A stretch of 64,000 nt of DNA from Actinomycetes bacterium (GTDB taxonomy: Bacteria > Actinomycetota > Acidimicrobiia > Acidimicrobiales > RAAP-2): the NCBI GenBank assembly GCA_021781335.1, contig JAJXXA010000069.1, positions 1 through 64,000 on the forward strand, given 5' to 3'. The notes below the pieces were generated by a model, which did not search any database, was not told where the DNA came from, and saw only the letters and a list, made by a program, of their open reading frames with translations. Positions 17,616 through 26,152 of the stretch are shown here, in pieces (position 1 is the first letter of the stretch; the number at the start of each line of letters is the position of its first letter). Position numbers and translations under genes: made by a program.

Positions 17616-18155
17616 TCAGTGCACTCGAGCAGTTCGATGATTCGGCCCTTCGGCCCAGCGCGCCATTGTCCACGCGAGATCGCTCAGTCGATTGAGATAG
17701 CCAACCACAAAGGACCCGTCGAGGGGGTAACCAACGGCGATTCGCTCGGCGCGACGAATAACCGTGCGCGCCACGTCCAGGGCCGCCGACAACTGGTTCT
17801 CACCCGGCACTACAAATTCGTTGGGCATCTCGATCTCTTCAGAGAGCGCGTCGATCTCACGTTCCAGGCGGGCAATCATCTCTGTGGTGACGAGCGACTT
17901 GTCGGCGGTGAGCTTGTGGCGGTTCGACGGCAACGTCGCAACCTCGGCCATAAGGACCCAGAGGTCGCGCTCAAGTGTGATGAGCAGATCGTTCAAACGG
18001 GTCTGCGGCTCACAGAGCGATCGCGCCCAACCGAGCATCGCTTGGGCTTCGTCGACGGCACCGTTCACCTCGATGGGGTCCGAACTCTTCTGCACTCGAC
18101 CACCAAAGTAGAGACCCGTGGTCCCGTCATCGCCGCCGCGCGTATAAATCTTCAC
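17616..18155 (-). CDS. Cob(I)alamin adenosyltransferase, PduO type
   Basis: This enzyme makes adenosylcobalamin from cob(I)alamin and ATP. Motifs: KIYTRGGDDGTTGLYFGGRV at the N-terminus (ATP-binding loop), ELPSNRHKL-like middle region, and RTVIRRAERIAV with YLNRLSDLAWTMARW near the end. I use GTG 18155 because TACGCT lies exactly 6 nt upstream, giving 179 aa. The track's longer N-terminus runs into the metH promoter. It is divergent from the cobalamin-dependent metH and lies 5 kb from the mutase that needs its product. The mutase, not MetH, uses the adenosyl form. Confidence 0.93.
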   Translation of the reverse strand: MKIYTRGGDDGTTGLYFGGRVQKSSDPIEVNGAVDEAQAMLGWARSLCEPQTRLNDLLITLERDLWVLMAEVATLPSNRHKLTADKSLVTTEMIARLEREIDALSEEIEMPNEFVVPGENQLSAALDVARTVIRRAERIAVGYPLDGSFVVGYLNRLSDLAWTMARWAEGPNHRTARVH

Positions 18156-18161
18156 ATGGTC

Positions 18162-18167
18162 AGCGTA
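18162..18167 (-). promoter_or_regulatory. Leaderless -10 box of the adenosyltransferase gene
   Basis: TACGCT on the minus strand, 6 nt before GTG 18155. It lies in the 49-nt divergent region shared with metH. Confidence 0.5.
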
Positions 18168-18189
18168 CTGACATTGACTACATCGCGGG

Positions 18190-18195
18190 TAGCCT
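18190..18195 (+). promoter_or_regulatory. Candidate -10 box of metH
   Basis: TAGCCT ends 9 nt before the metH ATG, slightly wider than the usual 6-8 nt of the other sites. No cobalamin or SAM riboswitch fits in the 49-nt gap. Confidence 0.4.
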
Positions 18196-18204
18196 GAAGA
18201 ACCA

Positions 18205-21200
18205 ATGGTTTCCTCAACACCCACACCTTTTGCACGGCCCGCAGTGGATGATCCCTACCTCAGGGCGCTTCGAGAGCGCGTGGTGATCTTTGACGGAGCG
18301 ACAGGCACCAACCTCCAGACCCAAGACCTCAGCGCGGACGACTTCGGCGGCGCGGCGTTCGAAGGCTGCAACGAAATGTTGACGATCACACGCCCCGACG
18401 CCATCGAGCGACTGCACCGCTCATTTTTGGACGTGGGCGTCGACGCGATCGAGACCAACTCCTTTGGCTCATTCTCAGTCGTGTTGAACGAGTACGGCAT
18501 ACCCGAACGTGCCCACGAATTGGCGTACGCGTCAGCGACCATCGCGCGTCGCGTAGCCGACAGTTACGCAACGGCGGGTTCGCCCAGATTTGTCGCGGGC
18601 TCAATGGGCCCCGGCACCAAGTTCCCCACACTCGGCCAGATCAGTTACGACGAATTGTCGGCGAGTTACGAGGAATTGGCATATGCGTTGCTCGAGGGCG
18701 GCGTCGACCTCTTGCTCGTTGAGACGATGTTCGACCTACTCTCGGGCAAAGCGGCCATTGCGGCGTGTCACCGCGCCATGGCGCGCCACGGCCGTGTCGT
18801 TCCCATCCAGGCGCAGGTGACCATTGAATTGACGGGTCGCATGCTGCCCGGTACAGAAATCGGCGCGGCCATAACCGCGCTCAGCCCCCTCGGAATCGGC
18901 GTGCTCGGGTTGAACTGCGCCACGGGCCCCGTCGAGATGTACGAGCCGCTTCGCACCTTGAGCGAGTCGGCACCACTGACGATTTCGTGCCTACCCAACG
19001 CGGGCCTACCGAGCGTCGTCGATGGCGCGATGCACTATGACCTCACGCCCGACGCTCTCGCCCAGCACCTGTCCAGGTTCGTGAGCGAATACGGGGTCGG
19101 CGTCGTTGGTGGGTGCTGTGGCTGTACGCCTGAGCACTTGGCGCGCGTGATCGAGACTGTTCGTCCGTTGGAGCGTGGCGCGCGCACGCCCGTCATGGAG
19201 GATGCAGCGGCGTCGATCTACTCGGCCACCCCCTACGCCCAGGAACGGTCTGTCCTTCTCGTCGGCGAACGTACGAACGCCAACGGCTCCAAGAAGTTCC
19301 GCGACGCGATGCTCCAAGGCGACTGGGACACGTGCGTGGCCATTGGCCGCGACCAGATCAAAGAAGGCGCTCACATCCTGGACGTCTGTGTTGATTACAC
19401 CGGCGCAGACGGTGTGAGCGACATGAACGAGGTTATGAGCCGCCTCGCCACCCAGTCGTCAGTCCCCATCATGGTCGACACCACCGAGATCAAGGTCGCT
19501 CGCCAGGCTCTCACCTGGCTCGGGGGCAAGGCAATCCTCAATTCGGTGAATCTCGAAGAAGGTGATGGTCCGGGCACCCGACTTGACGGCTTCCTCTCGC
19601 TGGCCAGGGATTTTGGTGCGGCCGTGGTGGCGACGTGCATCGACGAAGAAGGTCAAGCTCGAAGCGCGGACTGGAAAGTTCGCGCCGCGAGCGCGATTGT
19701 GGAGTTGGCGGTGAGTCGGTATGGTCTCAGCGCGAACGACATCTTCATCGACCCCCTCGCCCTACCGCTCTCCACCGGCATGGTCGAGTCACGTCGTGAC
19801 GGCATCGAGACCCTCGAGGCCATTCGTCGCATCAAAGCGGAGCTCCCGGGTGTCCGCACGATCCTTGGCCTTTCAAACATCTCCTTCGGTCTCAACCCCG
19901 CCGCACGTCAGGCGCTAAACAGCGTCTTTCTGCACGAGGCCTCCGAGGCCGGTCTTGACGCCGCGATCGTGCACGCCTCCAAGATCTTGCCCCTCAACCG
20001 CATCGACGAAGAGGTGCGTCGCGTATGTCTTGATTTGATCTACGACCGCCGTAGCGAGACCTACGACCCACTTTCGGAACTCCTACGCCTTTTCGAGGGG
20101 GTGTCGACCTCCAACGCGAACACCACCACGTTGGACGACCTCGCGCTTAATGACCGGCTGCGCCGGCGGATCATCGATGGCGCACGACCCGGCCTCGAGC
20201 AAGACCTCGACCAGGCCATGCGCGAAGGCGCGACGCCGCTCGCCATCGTCAACGACATCCTGCTCGACGGTATGCGTGAGGTCGGTGAGCTCTTCGCCTC
20301 GGGCGAGATGCAGCTCCCATTCGTTCTGCAGAGCGCCGAGACGATGAAGGCCGCCGTTTCGTACCTCGAACCCCACATGGAAAAGAGCGACCAAGGCGGG
20401 CGCGGGCGTATCGTGCTCGCCACCGTCAAGGGTGACGTGCACGACATTGGCAAGAACCTTGTCGACATTATCCTCACCAACAACGGCTACGAAGTCGTGA
20501 ATCTCGGCATCAAAGTCGGCATCAATGAGATGCTGAGTGCGGTCGAGGAGCACCACGCCGATGCGCTCGGCATGAGTGGACTGCTCGTCAAGTCAACCCT
20601 CATAATGCGCGAGAACCTGGAATTGATGAACGAGCGCGGTATGTCGAACCTGCCCGTACTTCTCGGGGGTGCGGCCTTGACGCGCACGTTCGTCGAGCGT
20701 GACTTGCGCGAGATCTACCAGGGCAAGCTCTTCTATGGCAAGGATGCCTTCGAGGGTCTTCGCGTGCTCGATCGATTGAGCGAACTTCGAAAGACCGGTG
20801 AGGATGACCCCGAATACGGTCGCGAGATCTCTGAACGCAAGGTGTATCGCCGCATTCGTGGCGACGGCCAAGAACCTCCAGAGGGACTTCCGTCGAGGAG
20901 CCCCGATGTGGAGACGACCAACCCCCTCTTCACGCCGCCCTTCCTCGGGAGCCGCGTCGCGAAAGGGATGTCGATTGATGAGATCAGTGAGTATTTGAAC
21001 CTCACGGCGATCTTTCGAAACCAGTGGGGCTTTCGCCCCGAGGACGGCGAGGACGACCCGGCGTTCAAAGAGCGCATCAGTGCCACGCTGCGTGAACAAC
21101 TCGCGATTGCAAAACACGATGATCTTCTTGTCCCTCAAGTGGTGTGGGGGCACTTCGCGGCCGCGGCCGATGGCAACGAACTCGTCATCTTCACTGACGA

Positions 21201-21711
21201 CACGCGACGCGAAGAACGCACTCGCTTCACGTTCCCACGTCAGCACCAAGAGCCCTACTTGTGCATCGCCGACTTCTTTCGCCCTCTCGACAGCCCCGAG
21301 CACGATTATGCGAGTTTCATGCTCGTCACCATGGGCTCTCGAGTCTCCGAGCGATGTCAAGAACTCTTCGCCGAGAATCGCTACACGGACTATCTCCTTT
21401 TGCATGGGCTCGGTGTGGAAATGGCCGAAGCCCTCGCCGAGATGTGGCACAAACGCATCCGTGAAGAACTTGGCTTCGTCGAGCAAGACGGGCCCACTCT
21501 CACCGGTCTCTTTCGCCAGCAATACCGGGGCGGTCGCTACTCGTGGGGCTACCCCGCTTGCCCGGATCTCACCGACAACGCAAAAGTGGCCGACCTCCTC
21601 GAGGCCGAGCGCATCGGCGTAACCGTCTCCGAAGGCTTTCAACTACACCCCGAGCAGACCACCGACGCCATCATCTGCCATCATCCGAGGGCGAAATACT
21701 TCATCGCCTAG
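18205..21711 (+). CDS. metH: Cobalamin-dependent methionine synthase
   Basis: MetH transfers methyl from methyltetrahydrofolate to homocysteine through methylcobalamin. All four modules are present in 1168 aa. Residues ~1-330 are the homocysteine domain with zinc Cys in LNCATGP and GGCCGCTPEHL. Residues ~345-610 are the pterin domain (LLVGERTNANGSKKFRDAML). Next come the cobalamin cap and binding domain with GDVHDIGKNLVDIIL (axial His). Last is the SAM-activation domain ending RYSWGYPACPDL. Nothing is truncated. A cobalamin adenosyltransferase is divergently encoded. The 1-kb minus-strand ORFs opposite this gene are codon-bias shadows. Confidence 0.97.
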   Translation: MVSSTPTPFARPAVDDPYLRALRERVVIFDGATGTNLQTQDLSADDFGGAAFEGCNEMLTITRPDAIERLHRSFLDVGVDAIETNSFGSFSVVLNEYGIPERAHELAYASATIARRVADSYATAGSPRFVAGSMGPGTKFPTLGQISYDELSASYEELAYALLEGGVDLLLVETMFDLLSGKAAIAACHRAMARHGRVVPIQAQVTIELTGRMLPGTEIGAAITALSPLGIGVLGLNCATGPVEMYEPLRTLSESAPLTISCLPNAGLPSVVDGAMHYDLTPDALAQHLSRFVSEYGVGVVGGCCGCTPEHLARVIETVRPLERGARTPVMEDAAASIYSATPYAQERSVLLVGERTNANGSKKFRDAMLQGDWDTCVAIGRDQIKEGAHILDVCVDYTGADGVSDMNEVMSRLATQSSVPIMVDTTEIKVARQALTWLGGKAILNSVNLEEGDGPGTRLDGFLSLARDFGAAVVATCIDEEGQARSADWKVRAASAIVELAVSRYGLSANDIFIDPLALPLSTGMVESRRDGIETLEAIRRIKAELPGVRTILGLSNISFGLNPAARQALNSVFLHEASEAGLDAAIVHASKILPLNRIDEEVRRVCLDLIYDRRSETYDPLSELLRLFEGVSTSNANTTTLDDLALNDRLRRRIIDGARPGLEQDLDQAMREGATPLAIVNDILLDGMREVGELFASGEMQLPFVLQSAETMKAAVSYLEPHMEKSDQGGRGRIVLATVKGDVHDIGKNLVDIILTNNGYEVVNLGIKVGINEMLSAVEEHHADALGMSGLLVKSTLIMRENLELMNERGMSNLPVLLGGAALTRTFVERDLREIYQGKLFYGKDAFEGLRVLDRLSELRKTGEDDPEYGREISERKVYRRIRGDGQEPPEGLPSRSPDVETTNPLFTPPFLGSRVAKGMSIDEISEYLNLTAIFRNQWGFRPEDGEDDPAFKERISATLREQLAIAKHDDLLVPQVVWGHFAAAADGNELVIFTDDTRREERTRFTFPRQHQEPYLCIADFFRPLDSPEHDYASFMLVTMGSRVSERCQELFAENRYTDYLLLHGLGVEMAEALAEMWHKRIREELGFVEQDGPTLTGLFRQQYRGGRYSWGYPACPDLTDNAKVADLLEAERIGVTVSEGFQLHPEQTTDAIICHHPRAKYFIA

Positions 21712-21740
21712 CGGTCCATTCTTAGAGAGCCCTTATGTGC

Positions 21741-21757
21741 GCTCAATATCTTTGAGC
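21741..21757 (+). promoter_or_regulatory. Inverted repeat over a leaderless -10 box
   Basis: GCTCAA-TATCT-TTGAGC is a perfect 6-nt inverted repeat. Its spacer forms most of TATCTT (21747-21752), which lies 7 nt before the GTG start at 21760. It could be an operator. The half-site CTCAA/TTGAG recurs in the birA repeat, with different spacing. Confidence 0.4.
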
Positions 21758-21759
21758 GT

Positions 21760-23304
21760 GTGAATTCACACCTATCGCGCCGCACGGTCCTTCACGGCGC
21801 CGGAGCCCTAATCGGTGGTGCGATCGTGAGCGGTGTGGCCGGCGCATCGCGGGCCAAGCGCGGAGCGCGACTCGATTCGTTCGCTCCGACCAGCGCCTGG
21901 ATCAACGAAGAGAACGCGCGAAATGGCGACGGAACCTGGCTCAGCGGCCCGGCGGCACCCGCGGGGATGCTCGAAGGCTATACGAATGTCACGAGCGTGA
22001 ACAAGGGTCGCCAGATCCACGTCTTTGTAAGCAGTGCGTCGTCGTTCTTCGACGCCAAGATCTATCGAATCGGCTACTACCAGGGATTGGGCGCTCGACT
22101 CGTCGAGAAGCGCTCAAGGATTCGAGGACGGCTCCAGGTCATACCAACTCCCGACGAATACGGCACCGTTGACTGTCACTGGCCGATCTCATTCACCATC
22201 GACACCGATCATCGCTACGTACCGGGTCAGTACCTGATCCGACTCGAACTACCAAACGGTCAATACTCGCTAGTCCCTTTCATGGTGCGAGATGACGCGT
22301 CCAAGGCCACCTTTGTCTATATGAGTGCGGTCACCACGTGGCAGGCGTACAACACCTGGGGGGGCTTCAGTCTCTATCGCGGAGCTGACCAGCAGGGGGT
22401 GGCGAACTTCAACAACGCCCAACGCGCGGTTCGCGTCTCGTTCAATCGACCCTACGATAGAAATTTCGCCAATGGCGCAGCCGACTTCATCGGTAACGAA
22501 TTTCCACTCCTCTTTCTCGCGGAACGTCATTCGCTCGATCTCACGTACCTGACCGACATCGACCTCGATATGAAGGGTGAACTGCTACTCGGTCACCGAG
22601 CGGTGTTGTCACTAGGACACGACGAGTACTACTCACCCGCCATGCGCACCGCCATCACCACTGCGATCTCCTCAGGCGTCAATGTCGCCTTCTTCGGCGC
22701 GAACTTCTGTTATAGAAAGATTCGCTTCGAGCCCGGCGTGAACGGCGCCGACCGTCTTATGGTCAACTACCGCTCAACCGCTGACCCTATCTACCTCGTG
22801 AACCCTTCTCTCGCCACGGTGAACTGGTCGGACTGGCCATCGGACCTCCCCGAGAGCACCTTCAGCGGCTCGCGGTACGCCGGCGTGGACGGTACGGGTT
22901 CGCTCGTCGTCGCGGACTCTTCCTCATGGCTGTGGAGCGGCACCGGACTCATCGACGGCGACGTCCTGGCTGGCGCCCTCGGTGGTGAGTTCAACCACTA
23001 CGACCCCGCGAGCGTCAATCCCCCAAACGTGCAGATATTCGCACACTCACCGGTGGGCGGCGGCGTCAGCGACGCGACCTACGTCGCGAACCCGGGTGAG
23101 GGTGGGGTCTTCTGTTCAGGAACCGGCCAGTGGATCTACCATCTTTCGAACACACCACTGCTGGGTAACACGTGGATTCCAGGTCCGATCCCCCACGTCA
23201 CCGCGTCGCTGACCAAGGCCACCCAGAACATATTGGCGCTCTTTGGCCAGGGCCCGGCGGGGACCACGTCGCCCTCGCAGAGCAACGTCACCCAGTTCTA
23301 CTAA
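21760..23304 (+). CDS. Exported N,N-dimethylformamidase large-subunit-like protein
   Basis: A 514-aa protein with a twin-arginine-like signal (SRRTVLHGAGALIGGAIVSG). The body resembles the C-terminal part of the dimethylformamidase beta (large) subunit family: KIYRIGYYQGLGARLV, a beta-sandwich-like part, TTWQAYNTWGGFSLY, and LSLGHDEYYSPAMRTAI followed by VAFFGANFCYRKIRFEP. The characterised Paracoccus enzyme binds iron with two Tyr and one Glu. The AYNTWGG and GHDEYYS Tyr residues are candidates for those ligands, as inference only. No small-subunit gene is adjacent. Being exported, it may act on a different amide or have another role. It starts at GTG 21760. Confidence 0.72.
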   Translation: MNSHLSRRTVLHGAGALIGGAIVSGVAGASRAKRGARLDSFAPTSAWINEENARNGDGTWLSGPAAPAGMLEGYTNVTSVNKGRQIHVFVSSASSFFDAKIYRIGYYQGLGARLVEKRSRIRGRLQVIPTPDEYGTVDCHWPISFTIDTDHRYVPGQYLIRLELPNGQYSLVPFMVRDDASKATFVYMSAVTTWQAYNTWGGFSLYRGADQQGVANFNNAQRAVRVSFNRPYDRNFANGAADFIGNEFPLLFLAERHSLDLTYLTDIDLDMKGELLLGHRAVLSLGHDEYYSPAMRTAITTAISSGVNVAFFGANFCYRKIRFEPGVNGADRLMVNYRSTADPIYLVNPSLATVNWSDWPSDLPESTFSGSRYAGVDGTGSLVVADSSSWLWSGTGLIDGDVLAGALGGEFNHYDPASVNPPNVQIFAHSPVGGGVSDATYVANPGEGGVFCSGTGQWIYHLSNTPLLGNTWIPGPIPHVTASLTKATQNILALFGQGPAGTTSPSQSNVTQFY

Positions 23305-23308
23305 TACG

Positions 23309-23330
23309 GCGCCTTCGATCCTGGAGGCGC
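23309..23330. terminator. Hairpin between convergent genes
   Basis: GCGCCT at 23309 pairs perfectly with AGGCGC at 23325; with one G-T wobble the stem can reach 8 bp around a 6-nt loop. It sits in the 31-nt gap between two convergent genes, the right place for a bidirectional terminator. There is no U-tract. Confidence 0.4.
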
Positions 23331-23335
23331 GGCCG

Positions 23336-24961
23336 TCAGCGCCGGGTGGGCGCGGCGACGGGCGTCGCGTCGCTCAGCGCCTCACGGGCGTGGTAACTGG
23401 ACCGGGTGAGCGGTGAAGACTGCACGTGCTGGAGTCCCAATCTTTCCCCACGCGCGGCGAGCTCAGTGAACTCCGCAGGATCCCACCAGCGCGCGACCGG
23501 TAGGTGGCGCTCCGTTGGACGAAGATACTGACCGATCGTGGCGATCGATACGCCCACAGCCGCCAGATCCGCAAGGGTCTGCTCGACCTCTTCGAACGTC
23601 TCGCCCAATCCCACCATCATTCCGGACTTCGTCGTGAATCCAGCGGCCTTACTGCGAGCTAAGACGGTGAGCGAACGCAAGTAACCCGCACTCGGTCGAG
23701 CCGCGCGCTGAAGTCTGGCGACGGTCTCGATGTTGTGATTGATCACGTCAGGCTTGGACTCAAAGATGAGTGCGAGCGACGCCTCGTCACCCTTCAGGTC
23801 GCTGATGAGCACTTCGATGTCGGTGTGCGGTGAGCGTTCGCGAATCGCTCGTACGGTGGCCGCAATGGCCCCGGCGCCCCCGTCATCGAGGTCATCGCGC
23901 GCGACGCACGTGATCACCGCATGCTTCAGCTTCAAGCGCACAACCGCTTCGGCGACTCGATCAGGCTCAGTTGGATCAAGCGGCATCGGTTTTCGGGTGT
24001 CGATAAGACAAAAACCACACGCGCGCGTACAGCGCTCGCCATTGACCATGAACGTCGCGGTGCCGTCAGCCCAGCATTCATAGATGTTGGGACATCCGGC
24101 CTCTTCGCAGACCGTCACCAGACGCAGGTCTTCAGTCAGCGTGCGAAGAGATTGGTACTGCGTTCCCATGTTCGCCTCGATGCGTAGCCACTCGGGCTTC
24201 CTCGAACGAAGTGAGATGCCCGCGTCGGGATCGACACCGGCCTTTCGAAGGCGACGAAGGAGCGGTCGCTCGCCCGTCGCCGTAGAGGCGCTTCGATCAA
24301 CTCGTGCGACGTCCTCATCTCGACCAAGGCGGAGGGCCAACTCTTCACCGAGGCGCTCTTCCACGTCGATGAATGCCACGTCGAGACCCAATGACTGCAG
24401 TGACGCAACGGGCTTGTCCGCTATGCCGCATGGAACGATGGCACTGAATCCGGCGAGGTCGATATCGACGTTGAGCGCCACCCCGTGCAGCGTTCGACGA
24501 GCACCGCGCTCGTTTCGCTGCGTGCGCACCCCCACTGCCGCGATCTTCGCGGGTCGAGCGTCCACGTGGGCCCACACCCCCGGATAACCCTCGAGGCGTC
24601 CGACCTCTCCTAGCACGCCGCCTTCGTCAAAGGAGCGCACCGTGGCAATCACCGCGTCTTCCAGGCGAGCCACGTGGTTCTTGCCCGCCGAGGGGTCGTC
24701 GGCCACGGTAACGACCGCCCAGGCGACGACCTGGCCGGGCGCGTGGTAAGTCACGTCTCCGCCGCGGTCTGCGTCGATCACGACGGCATCGAGCTGGGAT
24801 GGCGGCACCAGGAAGTGCTCCTCTTGGGTGCGGATTCCTCGGGTATAGGTGGGTGGGTGTTCGAACAACAAGATGTAGTCGTCACTCGACTCCATCACGG
24901 CACGCTGGAAATCGTTGGCTTCAGCGAACGACACACGCCCGAGATGGCGACGCCTCAACAT
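23336..24961 (-). CDS. lipBA: Fused octanoyltransferase LipB - lipoyl synthase LipA
   Basis: One 541-aa frame encodes both steps of lipoate assembly. Residues ~1-215 are LipB, which moves octanoate from ACP to a lipoyl domain: RGGDVTYHAPGQVV, the catalytic Lys in AKIAAVGVRTQR, TLHGVALNV and the acyl-accepting Cys in IVPCGIADKPV. After a ~25-residue linker, residues ~240-541 are LipA, a radical-SAM enzyme that inserts two sulfurs. It has auxiliary cluster ligands CEEAGCPNIYEC (CX4CX5C), the SAM cluster CTRACGFC (CX3CX2C), and the C-terminal RSSYHARE. The ATG directly follows the E2 stop (TAG-ATG), so the enzyme is made with its substrate protein. Confidence 0.95.
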   Translation of the reverse strand: MLRRRHLGRVSFAEANDFQRAVMESSDDYILLFEHPPTYTRGIRTQEEHFLVPPSQLDAVVIDADRGGDVTYHAPGQVVAWAVVTVADDPSAGKNHVARLEDAVIATVRSFDEGGVLGEVGRLEGYPGVWAHVDARPAKIAAVGVRTQRNERGARRTLHGVALNVDIDLAGFSAIVPCGIADKPVASLQSLGLDVAFIDVEERLGEELALRLGRDEDVARVDRSASTATGERPLLRRLRKAGVDPDAGISLRSRKPEWLRIEANMGTQYQSLRTLTEDLRLVTVCEEAGCPNIYECWADGTATFMVNGERCTRACGFCLIDTRKPMPLDPTEPDRVAEAVVRLKLKHAVITCVARDDLDDGGAGAIAATVRAIRERSPHTDIEVLISDLKGDEASLALIFESKPDVINHNIETVARLQRAARPSAGYLRSLTVLARSKAAGFTTKSGMMVGLGETFEEVEQTLADLAAVGVSIATIGQYLRPTERHLPVARWWDPAEFTELAARGERLGLQHVQSSPLTRSSYHAREALSDATPVAAPTRR

Positions 24962-26152
24962 CTAGTGTTCGCTCTCCAGGTCCATACCCGCGAGGAGTTC
25001 CGCCACTCGTTCCAGGTACTCAACCGCGGCCACCGAGTCGCAGACGCGGTGGTCGAACGAAAGACCCAACACCAAGCGTCGGCCAACTTCTATCGTCGCG
25101 ACACCATCTTTCATCACGACAACCGGCACCTGTCGCACCGCGCCGACACTCAAGACGGCTACTTCGGGCTGAATGATGATCGGCTTGATCCACAGCGTGT
25201 TCTCACTTGGCGCGCCCACCATGGTGAACGTGCCTCCCATGAGGTCGTCGGCCGTGAGTTGACGAGACGCCAAACGCTCGCCCAAGTCGCTCACTCGTCG
25301 AGCCAAAGCCCGCAGCGTGAGGCCCGCCGCCGCGTGCACGACGGGAACCAGCATGCCGTCGGCGTCGACGTGTCGCATGAAGCCGAGACTCACCGTGCGG
25401 TGCACGATCAATTCATCGCCCATGTAAGTGGCGTTCAAGAACTCAAATTCGCCGAGCGCACGAACCGCCGCGAGGCCAACGACCATCTCGTCGGTGATGG
25501 CGACGCCGTCACGGGTAACGCGTCCGAGTCGCTCCACGTCAGCGAAGACTGAACCGTCCGCTTCGATGGCGACGAATCCGTGTGGCGTATTGAGTGCCGA
25601 CACCGAAAGGTGTTGACCCATCCGGCGCTGGCCGTTCGAAAGGGACTTGACGACTTCCTCGGTAGGGCCATTCGCGACGGCTCGCTCCGCGTCGCGTCGA
25701 GTGATCGCACCCCCGGGTCCCGAACCTCGAACCGTCGACGCCTCGACACCGCCGTCGTTCAGGATCCTTCGCACAACGGGTGAGAGCACGACACCGTTCT
25801 GACCGTCACCGGCGACACTCGAGGTCGCTGGAGCGGGCCCCGGAGCGGGCGTTTGGTCAGCGGCGAGCGGTGCGGGTGTGGAGGCGCCGCTCGACGACGG
25901 CTCAGCTCCCGCCACGGCGTTTTCGTCGATCACCGCGACGCGTGCGCCCGTTTCGACCGTGTCGCCCTCTTCGGCCAAGATCTGGACCAAGACGCCTGCC
26001 GCGGGCGAAGGCATCTCGGAGTCGACCTTGTCGGTCGAGACCTCGAACAGCGGTTCGTCGCGCGCGACCGCGTCACCAACCTTCTTGAACCATTGTGTGA
26101 TGATTCCTTCGGTGACCGACTCACCAAGCGACGGGAGGGTGACGTCAACCAA
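24962..26152 (-). CDS. 2-oxo acid dehydrogenase E2 (dihydrolipoamide acyltransferase)
   Basis: This is the core acyltransferase of a 2-oxo acid dehydrogenase complex (pyruvate, 2-oxoglutarate or branched-chain type). It has one lipoyl domain (residues 1-75, lipoyl Lys in FEVSTDKVDSEMPSP) and an Ala/Pro-rich linker. A peripheral-subunit-binding domain follows (LSPVVRRILNDGGV), then the catalytic domain ending LSFDHRVCDSVAAVEYL. The usual active-site motif is DHRxxDG; here the Gly is Ser. It overlaps lpd by 8 nt and is followed immediately by lipBA. E1 genes are not in the window, so the substrate is undefined. Confidence 0.93.
   Translation of the reverse strand: MVDVTLPSLGESVTEGIITQWFKKVGDAVARDEPLFEVSTDKVDSEMPSPAAGVLVQILAEEGDTVETGARVAVIDENAVAGAEPSSSGASTPAPLAADQTPAPGPAPATSSVAGDGQNGVVLSPVVRRILNDGGVEASTVRGSGPGGAITRRDAERAVANGPTEEVVKSLSNGQRRMGQHLSVSALNTPHGFVAIEADGSVFADVERLGRVTRDGVAITDEMVVGLAAVRALGEFEFLNATYMGDELIVHRTVSLGFMRHVDADGMLVPVVHAAAGLTLRALARRVSDLGERLASRQLTADDLMGGTFTMVGAPSENTLWIKPIIIQPEVAVLSVGAVRQVPVVVMKDGVATIEVGRRLVLGLSFDHRVCDSVAAVEYLERVAELLAGMDLESEH

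Noticed and set aside
18156-18204. Cobalamin or SAM riboswitch before metH
   Set aside because: Only 49 nt separate the two divergent starts, too short for either.
20593-21642. 349-codon minus-strand ORF opposite metH
   Set aside because: It lies wholly within the metH reading frame and has no recognisable motif; long antisense frames are expected at this GC content.
24674-25552. 292-codon plus-strand ORF across lipBA and E2
   Set aside because: Shadow of two well-supported minus-strand genes.
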